Of a stretch of 64,000 nt of DNA, positions 17,980 to 24,509 are shown one piece after another. Position 1 is the first letter of the stretch. Every line of letters starts with the position of its first letter. The notes under the pieces were generated by a model. The model saw nothing but the letters and a program-made list of their open reading frames with translations, had not been told where the DNA came from and did not search any database. Made by a program: the position numbers and the translations under genes. Location of the stretch: the NCBI RefSeq assembly GCF_022811665.1, contig NZ_CP094529.1:2108001-2172000 (forward strand), in the 5' to 3' direction. The stretch is from Chryseobacterium oryzae. Lineage in GTDB: Bacteria; Bacteroidota; Bacteroidia; Flavobacteriales; Weeksellaceae.

Positions 17980-19395
17980 TTAAATATTTAAAATTTTGGT
18001 TTGACAAACAAAATCACTTTTAGGAATATCAGTTTCTGCAATGGCATTGAAACCGCCCTCAATTTCGGAAAAATTTCTGTAACCTCTTGCCTGAAGAATG
18101 CTTGCAGCCATCATACTCCTGTAACCTCCCGCACAGTGAAGGTAAAAATGCTCAGCAGGATTTATCGTATTTATCCAATCATTAATATAAGCCAAAGGTC
18201 TGTTGAAAGCCTCCTGAACATGTTCTGCATTATATTCGGATTCTTTTCGCACATCCAGAATTGTTGCTTCCTTTCCTTTTATTTCTTCTTCAAATTGCTT
18301 CGCAGAAATTCTGTTGACTAAGTCTATTTCTTTTCCACTATTTTTCCAGGCCTCAAAACCACCTTGCAGAAATCCGAGAACATTATCGAAACCAACTCTG
18401 CTCAGTCTCGTTACCGTTTCTTCCTCTTCATTTCTGTTGGTAATGAGAAGAATTGGTTGTTTTACATCTACCATCAACGCGCCTACCCAAGGTGCAAAAT
18501 CACCATTCAGCCCAATATTGATGGATTGTGGCACAAAGCCTTTTGCGAAATCCCCATTTTCCCTCACATCCAATAACAGAGCTCCGGAATGTTCTGCCAA
18601 TTCTTCGAACCCATCAGGAGAAAGTGCCTGTAAACCTTTAGATAAAACCTCATCGAAGCTATCGTATCCTTTTTTGTTCATTGCAACATTCATCCCGAAA
18701 TAAGCAGGTGGCGGTAAAAGGCCATCCGTAACTGCTTTGATAAAACTTTCCTTATCTTTCTGATTCAGTGCATAATTGGTCTTTTTCTGATTTCCCAAAG
18801 AGTCCACCGTTTCTTTCTGCATATTTTTACCACATGCAGAACCGGATCCATGCGCTGGATATACGGTAATATCATCATCCAGAGGGAGAATTTTATTATA
18901 TAAACTCTCGTAAAGCAACCCTGCTAATTCCTCCTGAGTCATGTTTGCCGCTTTTTGTGCCAAATCCGGACGACCCACATCGCCCAAAAACAATGTATCT
19001 CCGCTAAATAGGGCTTTTTCTTCACCATTTTCATCTATTAGGAGAAAAGAAGAACTTTCCATAGTGTGACCAGGCGTGTGCAGAACTTTTATTTTGATAT
19101 CACCTACCGAAAAAGCCTGATGGTCTTCTGCAATAATAGCTTCGAATTCTGGTTGTGCAGTGGGACCGTAAACTATGGGTGCATTGGTTTTGATACTTAA
19201 ATCCAAATGTCCGCTTACAAAATCGGCGTGAAAATGCGTTTCAAAGATATATTTGAGCTTTACATTGTCTTTTTGCAATCTTTCGAGATAAGGTTGCGTT
19301 TCTCTTAAAGGGTCAATAATTGCGGCCTCACCATTAGAAACGATATAATATGCGCCCTGTGCAAGACATCCTGTATAAATCTGTTCTATTTTCAT
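17980..19395 (-). CDS. CstB-like persulfide dioxygenase with pseudo-rhodanese and rhodanese domains
   Basis: A 471-residue multidomain enzyme. Residues about 1-235 form a metallo-beta-lactamase fold of the ETHE1 type: THFHAD (His54, His56, Asp58), His110, Asp133 and His182, with Cys188 in the GSGSACGKN segment. Residues about 262-355 form a rhodanese fold whose catalytic cysteine position is replaced (LLITNRN, Asn320). Residues about 365-460 form an intact rhodanese with CAGGYRS (Cys421). This order matches CstB of Staphylococcus, which oxidises low-molecular-weight persulfides to thiosulfate. It heads the operon with the YeeE/YedE halves and has a putative Crp/Fnr operator upstream. Confidence 0.88.
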   Translation of the reverse strand: MKIEQIYTGCLAQGAYYIVSNGEAAIIDPLRETQPYLERLQKDNVKLKYIFETHFHADFVSGHLDLSIKTNAPIVYGPTAQPEFEAIIAEDHQAFSVGDIKIKVLHTPGHTMESSSFLLIDENGEEKALFSGDTLFLGDVGRPDLAQKAANMTQEELAGLLYESLYNKILPLDDDITVYPAHGSGSACGKNMQKETVDSLGNQKKTNYALNQKDKESFIKAVTDGLLPPPAYFGMNVAMNKKGYDSFDEVLSKGLQALSPDGFEELAEHSGALLLDVRENGDFAKGFVPQSINIGLNGDFAPWVGALMVDVKQPILLITNRNEEEETVTRLSRVGFDNVLGFLQGGFEAWKNSGKEIDLVNRISAKQFEEEIKGKEATILDVRKESEYNAEHVQEAFNRPLAYINDWINTINPAEHFYLHCAGGYRSMMAASILQARGYRNFSEIEGGFNAIAETDIPKSDFVCQTKILNI

Positions 19396-19435
19396 TTTTT
19401 TATGATTTAAATTTTATAATTGATTTTATCTGATA

Positions 19436-19443
19436 CAAATTTC
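19436..19443 (-). promoter_or_regulatory. Putative promoter -7 element of the CstB-like operon
   Basis: Minus-strand GAAATTTG (7 of 8 to TAnnTTTG). Its TTTG core begins exactly 40 bases after the start of the upstream GTAAC dyad. Confidence 0.55.
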
Positions 19444-19465
19444 CGGGTTTATGATTTTCTGTACA

Positions 19466-19484
19466 GTCACTTTTGTTACATAAG
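19466..19484. promoter_or_regulatory. Putative Crp/Fnr operator 1 (upstream of the CstB-like operon)
   Basis: Minus strand CTTATGTAACAAAAGTGAC. The dyad GTAAC-N4-GTGAC (GTnAC-N4-GTnAC) would be centred about 41 bases before the likely transcription start, the class II activator position. CTTATGTAACAAAAGT is identical in the second site at 20379-20397. Confidence 0.6.
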
Positions 19485-19536
19485 AAACTCATTTCTAAAA
19501 CAGAGAATTTCTCGTGGCTCGGTGAAGCCAAAACAT

Positions 19537-20331
19537 TTATAAGAAGATTTCCTTTATAATGATATAAATTCCCATCACCAAAATAAACCAACCGAATGCA
19601 GGTTTCAACTTTTTACCATCAATTTTTTTTGATAATTGTGACCCGATAATAATCCCAACAATAGCAATGGATGAGATTGTTAAAAGTAATTTCCAGTCGA
19701 TTGCCAAGTTGTTGGCTGATGCAAAAAATCCGATGAGCGAATTGAGTGAAATAATGACGAGAGAAGTTCCAATGGCAATCTTCATAGGTGTTTTGAGTAG
19801 ATTAACCAATGCCGGAATAATCATAAAGCCACCTCCTGCACCTACCAAGCCTGTCAGAATACCGACAACGGAGCCTTCGCCCACCGCCAAAAGGGTATTA
19901 TCTTTCTGAAATTCAGGGTTATTAGCCATGTTTTCAGAATTTTTGCCAATCATTTTATAGGAAGCCAAAATCATCAGAACAGCAAAAACCAGTAATAGCA
20001 AAATATTTTTGGTCAGAACGAAACTATTAATGGTAAAAACATTATTCGGAATCATCGGTAAAATATAATTCCGGGTAAGAAAAATAGAAATGATGGAAGG
20101 AATCCCAAAAACCAAAGCTGTTTTAAGATTAACCAAACCGTTTTTAAAGTAAGATACAGAACCTACTAAACTGCTTATTCCTACAATGAAAAGTGAGTAT
20201 TCTGTTGCCAAAAAAGCATCCAACCCAAAAAGATACACCAAAACGGGAACGGTAAGAATACTTCCGCCGCCGCCGATTAATCCCAATGAAATTCCTATAA
20301 AAACTGAAGCAATATATCCGAAAATTTCCAT
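19537..20331 (-). CDS. TauE/SafE-family sulfite/sulfur exporter (second copy)
   Basis: A 264-residue membrane protein with about eight helices and the duplicated glycine-rich motifs GLIGGGGSILTVPVL and GLVGAGGGFMIIPAL of TauE/SafE. It lies between the Crp/Fnr regulator and the CstB-like operon and has its own operator and promoter, so it is likely to export sulfite or thiosulfate produced by persulfide oxidation. The pairing of TauE with CstB is known from the staphylococcal cst locus. It is distinct from the other TauE gene in the window, which has a DUF1634 partner. Confidence 0.88.
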   Translation of the reverse strand: MEIFGYIASVFIGISLGLIGGGGSILTVPVLVYLFGLDAFLATEYSLFIVGISSLVGSVSYFKNGLVNLKTALVFGIPSIISIFLTRNYILPMIPNNVFTINSFVLTKNILLLLVFAVLMILASYKMIGKNSENMANNPEFQKDNTLLAVGEGSVVGILTGLVGAGGGFMIIPALVNLLKTPMKIAIGTSLVIISLNSLIGFFASANNLAIDWKLLLTISSIAIVGIIIGSQLSKKIDGKKLKPAFGWFILVMGIYIIIKEIFL

Positions 20332-20348
20332 TTCTCAACTTTATGCTG

Positions 20349-20356
20349 CAAAGATG
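20349..20356 (-). promoter_or_regulatory. Putative promoter -7 element of the second TauE gene
   Basis: Minus-strand CATCTTTG followed by C (7 of 8 to TAnnTTTG). The TTTG core again begins exactly 40 bases after the start of the GTAAC dyad. Confidence 0.55.
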
Positions 20357-20378
20357 AAAATCCTGGAAAAGGTGTACC

Positions 20379-20397
20379 GCTACTTTTGTTACATAAG
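20379..20397. promoter_or_regulatory. Putative Crp/Fnr operator 2 (upstream of the second TauE gene)
   Basis: Minus strand CTTATGTAACAAAAGTAGC, sharing the first 16 bases with operator 1. It sits just past the 3' end of the Crp/Fnr gene itself, within 2 bases of its stop. Confidence 0.6.
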
Positions 20398-20398
20398 C

Positions 20399-21031
20399 CT
20401 AAATTGTACTTAAAAGTTCAATTTTGTTTCTTCCCAATTTCAGCTTTCCCGAGTATTCCAATTGTTTTAACAATCTCGAAATGACTACTCTTGCAGTTCC
20501 AAGTTCGTTGGCGAGTTGCTCATGCGTTACGGAAATCGTTGTAGAATGAAGGATTTCGGATTTTTTATGGAGAAGATTCAGTAATCTTTCGTCCACTTTT
20601 TTAAATGCAATAGCATTGATAATATCCAGCAATTCTTCAAAACGCTTGTGATAAAGCCTGAAGATATAATCCAGCCATTCCGGATATTCTTTGATGAAAA
20701 GAGAAACTTTGTCCACGGGGAGAAAAAGAATTTCGGTATCTTCCTCAACTTCAGCTTTTACAATGCTTTTTTCGTTGTGCATTCCGCCGAGAAAAGACAT
20801 AATGCAACTTTCACCCGCTTTAATGTAATACAACAGAATTTCTCTGCCGTCTTCTTCGGTACGGATGACTTTCAGCATTCCGTTCATCACAATCGGAATA
20901 GAACGGATGGACGCATTTTCATCTAAAATAATATCACCTTCACGATACGTTTTTGCAACACCGTTTTTGTAAAGTTTCTCTACCAGTTCCGGCGAAGAAG
21001 TAAATTCTGAATTAAGAATAGATGACTGCAT
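20399..21031 (-). CDS. Crp/Fnr-family transcriptional regulator
   Basis: A 210-residue protein with an N-terminal cyclic-nucleotide-binding-like beta-roll (about 20-110), a dimerisation helix (about 115-145) and a C-terminal winged helix: ISVTHEQLANELGTARVVISR (about 166-186). It lacks the four-cysteine cluster of Fnr and the heme-ligand features of known NO sensors that can be recognised by eye. A single Cys76 (GESCIMSF) sits in the beta-roll and could be a thiol sensor. It is next to the sulfur cluster, whose two promoters carry matching Crp-like dyads, so a role as persulfide- or redox-responsive activator is inferred. Confidence 0.9.
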   Translation of the reverse strand: MQSSILNSEFTSSPELVEKLYKNGVAKTYREGDIILDENASIRSIPIVMNGMLKVIRTEEDGREILLYYIKAGESCIMSFLGGMHNEKSIVKAEVEEDTEILFLPVDKVSLFIKEYPEWLDYIFRLYHKRFEELLDIINAIAFKKVDERLLNLLHKKSEILHSTTISVTHEQLANELGTARVVISRLLKQLEYSGKLKLGRNKIELLSTI

Positions 21032-21159
21032 ATAACGAATTTAGCATTATGAACCTGCAAAGTTCACTAAATTTTATGTTTAATACAATTCCATCATGAT
21101 TTTTCCCATAAAACTCTGTTTCTTTTTTTAAATAAGATATTTTTATCCGATTAAAGAAG

Positions 21160-21167
21160 TAACTTTG
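21160..21167 (+). promoter_or_regulatory. Putative promoter -7 element of the cytochrome c'-like gene
   Basis: TAACTTTG followed by C, an exact TAnnTTTG match, 44 bases before the start. The same octamer precedes both Rrf2 genes. Confidence 0.55.
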
Positions 21168-21211
21168 CTACGATAAAAAAATATTCATTTTCAATTTCAA
21201 ATACAGTCAAA

Positions 21212-21676
21212 ATGTATAAAAAAATCACCATTGTAGCTTTAATTATTTCCCTTGTTTCAAACGCAGTCCTCATTTACAAATTCTTTTATCAGGGCGAAAA
21301 AGTTGAACTTGCAAAAGATGGAAGAACAGAAATAAAAATGCCTAAAGAAAACCGCGAGTTTATAATGAAAGAAATGCGAGGTTTTTTGGAAAGTGTACAG
21401 CAAATTAATGAAGGTATTGCTAAAAATGATCCTCAAATTATTGCTAAAGTGGAAAAACAATCCGGAACCTGCAAAATAAATGAAGTTCCACAAGGGATGA
21501 TACGTTCCCTGCCTCTCGGGTTTAAAGAAATGGGCTTCAATACTCACGAACTTTTTGATGCTATGGCAAAAATGGCTCAAAAAAATTATGACCGACAACA
21601 GATTCAGGAAAAAATGAACCAACTCCTCAACAACTGCGTTTCCTGCCATAAAACCTACAAAATAACTGCTGAGTAA
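21212..21676 (+). CDS. Cytochrome c'-like (single C-terminal heme) protein
   Basis: A 154-residue protein with an N-terminal hydrophobic helix (about 5-24) that anchors or exports it, a helical body, and one heme c motif CVSCH (142-146) close to the C-terminus. Heme attachment near the C-terminus of a helical protein is the layout of cytochromes c' and c556; cytochromes c' bind NO. Full family membership is not proven. It lies between the sulfur block and the NO island and 42 bases before an Rrf2 gene, consistent with an electron-carrying or NO-binding role. Confidence 0.72.
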   Translation: MYKKITIVALIISLVSNAVLIYKFFYQGEKVELAKDGRTEIKMPKENREFIMKEMRGFLESVQQINEGIAKNDPQIIAKVEKQSGTCKINEVPQGMIRSLPLGFKEMGFNTHELFDAMAKMAQKNYDRQQIQEKMNQLLNNCVSCHKTYKITAE

Positions 21677-21692
21677 TTTAACCACAAATACT

Positions 21693-21700
21693 TAACTTTG
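21693..21700 (+). promoter_or_regulatory. Putative promoter -7 element of the first Rrf2 gene
   Basis: TAACTTTG, an exact TAnnTTTG match, 18 bases before the Rrf2 start and inside the short gap after the cytochrome gene. Confidence 0.5.
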
Positions 21701-21718
21701 TTATACTAGAAAATGTAA

Positions 21719-22132
21719 ATGCTGATTTTTTCCAACACCTGTCAATACGCAATTAAAGCCTGCATTGTTCTCGCCAACGAGAATGAGAAAACCGGAATAA
21801 AAGCTATTTCTGAAAAAATTGGTACACCTGCAGCGTTTACTTCCAAAATTTTGCAGCAACTTACAAAAAAAGGACTTATCTCTTCCGGAAAAGGAAAAGG
21901 AGGCGGCTTTTTTATGACCGAAGAACAAGTTGAGAAGTTGACGATACAGGATATTTATGAAAATTTTGAAGGAAAAGAAGTTCTCACTTCATGTCTTTTA
22001 GGGCTGAAAACGTGCAATTCGCAAAACCCTTGTCCCATACATCATTTAGCGGCTGAAATAAGACAGAAAATCATCATGATGTTTCAGTACAAAATTAAAG
22101 AACTGAAGGACTTCGGAACTCTTATGATTTAA
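21719..22132 (+). CDS. Rrf2-family Fe-S regulator, left boundary of NO island
   Basis: A 137-residue winged-helix repressor. The N-terminal helix CQYAIKACIVLA and the wing GKGKGGGFFM fit the Rrf2 family. Cys92, Cys99 and Cys105 (C-X6-C-X5-C) are candidate iron-sulfur ligands, as in NsrR and IscR. NsrR senses NO through such a cluster; location beside NO-handling genes makes an NO-responsive role likely but unproven. The second Rrf2 protein in the window has the same cysteine positions. Its 3' end overlaps the convergent oxidase-like gene by 11 bases. Confidence 0.9.
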   Translation: MLIFSNTCQYAIKACIVLANENEKTGIKAISEKIGTPAAFTSKILQQLTKKGLISSGKGKGGGFFMTEEQVEKLTIQDIYENFEGKEVLTSCLLGLKTCNSQNPCPIHHLAAEIRQKIIMMFQYKIKELKDFGTLMI

Positions 22133-23327
22133 ATTTCAATGTTTTGAACAAAGTAACAATGGAAATCATCATCACCAACGAAGCAAATAACAGCCAAAAT
22201 TTCGCACTTAAAAAAGGAATATAAAAGACAGAAAATATCCCTGAAAGTCCTAAAATTAGTTCATTCAAAACAATTCCGAACACCAGCATTAGAATACTTA
22301 TTTTAAGTATTTTATCGATTTTAATATTGGATACCATTACGATTTTCCAAATCAGGAAAATGCTAATTCCCATCAGCAAAACCAAATGAAGATAGGCAAT
22401 AATCAGATTTATATTATTGAAGAAAAACACACCCAAAGCTGGTATTACCGACAAACTCTGAAGAACGGATTTCCCCAAAAAAGCCAATCCAACCACAGAC
22501 AAAAGTAATTTACCCATAAAATTCTGATTCTGAAACCAATCGATTTTTCTTATCCACCTTAAAAATAAAACCGCTCCAACTAACTGAACAATGGCAATCA
22601 AACCGAAGAAAAAGAGCCAATAAGCACTCATTGTTATCCATAAAATGGAAAGTCCATATCCGAAGAAACAGCCTATTGACAGGAGATAAAAAATCGTTTT
22701 ATTCCATTTTTCCGAAATGTTGATTTGGTGTTTTTTTAATGTTATCAAAAACAAACCAATGCACGAAAACAAGAAGAATCCGTTGTACTGGTAATGCAGG
22801 TAAAAATAAGTAGAAGCTCGGAAAAGCACTTCAAACTCCTCTTTCCTCGATGAAAAATAAGCCAATCCAAAAATTCCTACCGCAGAAAATGTGGCAAAAA
22901 AAGCACCGGCTTTCAGCCAGATCATTTCGGGATTTTTATTGTTTTTGGTATCGAAAAGTAAAAATCCAAAATAAGCGAAACCTGTAAACAATGCCACAGA
23001 AGAAAAAACGATGGAAAGCCAAAAATAACCGCCATACAAAAAACTGAACAGCATCCCATAAGAACCTATCTGATTGAAAATCATCATCCATTGGTATTTT
23101 TGGAGATTGATTTCTTTTTTATTTTCACTGAGATATTTCGTCACAAAAAGATAAATCGTAGCACTTACCCAACCGTAAAATGCAAAATGGGAATGCGATT
23201 CCTGCATAAACTGATGAGAAAACCAAGGAAGGGAAAACGCCATTTCGTACCGCATCATTACGCCCACAATAGACACAATAAAGAAATTGAAAAGGCAGAG
23301 TTTCACCCAAAATCCAAAGTTTTTCAT
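22122..23327 (-). CDS. Uncharacterised 10-12 helix membrane protein, divergent heme-copper-oxidase-like
   Basis: About 401 residues, almost entirely hydrophobic helices. Scattered histidines sit in contexts reminiscent of subunit I of heme-copper oxidases and NO reductases: ESHSHFAFYGW (His45, His47), YFYLHYQYNGFF (His178) and AYLHLVLLMG (His314). It lacks the full set of six metal-ligand histidines and the catalytic HHLYF-type pair, so it is not a normal oxidase. It ends the operon downstream of norB, hemerythrin, DUF488 and the 71-residue ORF. The ATG at 23327 is preferred over 23360 because it follows the upstream stop by 2 bases. The function is unknown; it could be an accessory factor or NO/heme-binding protein. 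Confidence 0.7.
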   Translation of the reverse strand: MKNFGFWVKLCLFNFFIVSIVGVMMRYEMAFSLPWFSHQFMQESHSHFAFYGWVSATIYLFVTKYLSENKKEINLQKYQWMMIFNQIGSYGMLFSFLYGGYFWLSIVFSSVALFTGFAYFGFLLFDTKNNKNPEMIWLKAGAFFATFSAVGIFGLAYFSSRKEEFEVLFRASTYFYLHYQYNGFFLFSCIGLFLITLKKHQINISEKWNKTIFYLLSIGCFFGYGLSILWITMSAYWLFFFGLIAIVQLVGAVLFLRWIRKIDWFQNQNFMGKLLLSVVGLAFLGKSVLQSLSVIPALGVFFFNNINLIIAYLHLVLLMGISIFLIWKIVMVSNIKIDKILKISILMLVFGIVLNELILGLSGIFSVFYIPFLSAKFWLLFASLVMMISIVTLFKTLKFKS

Positions 23328-23329
23328 AG

Positions 23330-23545
23330 TTAATCTGCGATTCTTTCCATTGTGCGGCATTTGGTTTTATCACCAGTTTTCACCACTGAAACGTCCAAAT
23401 ATTTTACAGTTCCGGAACTGGCTTTTTCAAACTGTTTTGCTTTTTTGTCGGCATATTCGTAGGTATATCCAATTCCCATTACCACTTTGTGCCCGTTGCA
23501 CTCTCCCATTGCCAGGTAAAGATATTCTCCTAAAGTATGATTCAT
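23330..23545 (-). CDS. Uncharacterised 71-residue protein of the nor operon
   Basis: A small soluble protein starting MNHTLGEYLYLAMGECNGHKV, with two cysteines (in GECNGH and TKCRTM) and no signal or membrane segment. I recognise no family. It is likely real because it fills the space between the DUF488 gene (31 bases upstream) and the oxidase-like gene (2 bases downstream) on the same strand, leaving little room for an alternative. A metal- or cofactor-binding role is possible from the Cys/His content but unsupported. Confidence 0.55.
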   Translation of the reverse strand: MNHTLGEYLYLAMGECNGHKVVMGIGYTYEYADKKAKQFEKASSGTVKYLDVSVVKTGDKTKCRTMERIAD

Positions 23546-23576
23546 TTCAGTTAAAGTTTTTAATGTAATTTTAAAG

Positions 23577-23945
23577 TTATTTTTTTGATTTGTTGTTGAG
23601 CAATTGTTCCAGATAATCCCTTAAAACCAAAGGATGACAATGTTTTTCATCTTTTGCCGCATAAACCAGCGTTATTTTTTCCTGTTGCCCATTTTTTTCT
23701 AAAAAAGGCTTTCCGGGATTTCGCTCCAAAAGCTCTTCTTTATATTTCCGGGAAAACTCGTCCCAAAGTAAAGGATCGTGATGAAACCATTCCCGAAGCT
23801 CTGTTGATGGTGCAAGGTCTTTGCCCCATTCATCCAAAGCGGCTTTTTCTTTTGAGATTCCTCTTGGCCAAATCCGGTCTACCAAAACACGGTAACCATC
23901 TTCGGGAGAAGCATCTTCGTACACTCTTTTTAATATGATTTCCAT
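23577..23945 (-). CDS. DUF488 (YeaO-like) protein
   Basis: A 122-residue protein with the strongly conserved DUF488/YeaO signature: VLVDRIWPRGISKEKAALDEW near 21-41 and LVYAAKDEKHCHPLVLRDYL near 92-111. The family is widespread, sometimes linked to stress or metal genes, and has no assigned reaction. It lies 24 bases after the hemerythrin gene on the same strand, in the operon that handles NO, which suggests a stress-related role in this organism. Confidence 0.88.
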   Translation of the reverse strand: MEIILKRVYEDASPEDGYRVLVDRIWPRGISKEKAALDEWGKDLAPSTELREWFHHDPLLWDEFSRKYKEELLERNPGKPFLEKNGQQEKITLVYAAKDEKHCHPLVLRDYLEQLLNNKSKK

Positions 23946-23969
23946 TGATTTATTTTTTTAAATTGATGA

Positions 23970-24422
23970 TCATTTCCAAAACTCATCCACATAGTCATCT
24001 TCTTCTTTGTGATGATGATTGCTTAATTCTACACCTATTGTATCCATCTGTTCATCGGAAAGATGTTCTTCAAGATAAGGAAAAACACTTCTTTCCTCAA
24101 AACGGATATGTTTGTATAAAGCATCAGCAAAATCTGATAGCAACTGCTGGTTATCTGATTGATTGATACTTCCAATTAAACGGCTAATTTCGCGATGTTC
24201 TTTCTCAATTTGGTTCTGTAAACCCTCGTTCGACAATTCCGGAAGCACATCATCTTCAGTCTTGAAATGGTTATGAAGATTGTTTTCCCAATAATAATTA
24301 ATGTAATTTTTGATTCGTTCGTAAGAAACCTCTTTTTTGATGCCCTGACGGATTTTCCAGCAACAAAGCAAACCAAAATGATGGTCTCGGGACAAGGGTA
24401 CGAGATTTTCGTTTCTTTTCAT
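23970..24422 (-). CDS. Hemerythrin-domain protein
   Basis: A 150-residue four-helix protein with His and Glu residues spaced as in hemerythrin-like domains: RDHHFGLL near 12-19, LHNHFKTEDDVLPEL near 49-63, EKEHREISRL, and YKHIRFEERSVFPYLEEHL. These can hold a di-iron centre that binds O2 or NO. Lying after the quinol NO reductase and close to the hemerythrin-type repair protein Ric, it probably scavenges NO or O2 or stores iron under nitrosative stress. A hairpin between norB and this gene may lower its expression. Confidence 0.85.
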   Translation of the reverse strand: MKRNENLVPLSRDHHFGLLCCWKIRQGIKKEVSYERIKNYINYYWENNLHNHFKTEDDVLPELSNEGLQNQIEKEHREISRLIGSINQSDNQQLLSDFADALYKHIRFEERSVFPYLEEHLSDEQMDTIGVELSNHHHKEEDDYVDEFWK

Positions 24423-24459
24423 AGATTGAATTTTAATGATTTTTTATTTTTAAAATTAA

Positions 24460-24493
24460 TGAAAAAGAACCGCCAAAATAAGATGACGGCTCC
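24460..24493 (-). terminator. Possible terminator or attenuator after norB
   Basis: On the minus strand GAGCCGTCA pairs imperfectly (7 of 9) with TGGCGGTTC, followed by TTTTT. It lies in the 87-base gap between norB and the hemerythrin gene. Confidence 0.45.
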
Positions 24494-24509
24494 TGCTTTT
24501 AATCATATT

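Noticed and set aside
19400..19591. 63-residue minus-strand ORF between the CstB-like and TauE genes
   Set aside because: It overlaps the 3' end of TauE and the whole promoter/operator region of the CstB-like operon, and its composition is not protein-like.
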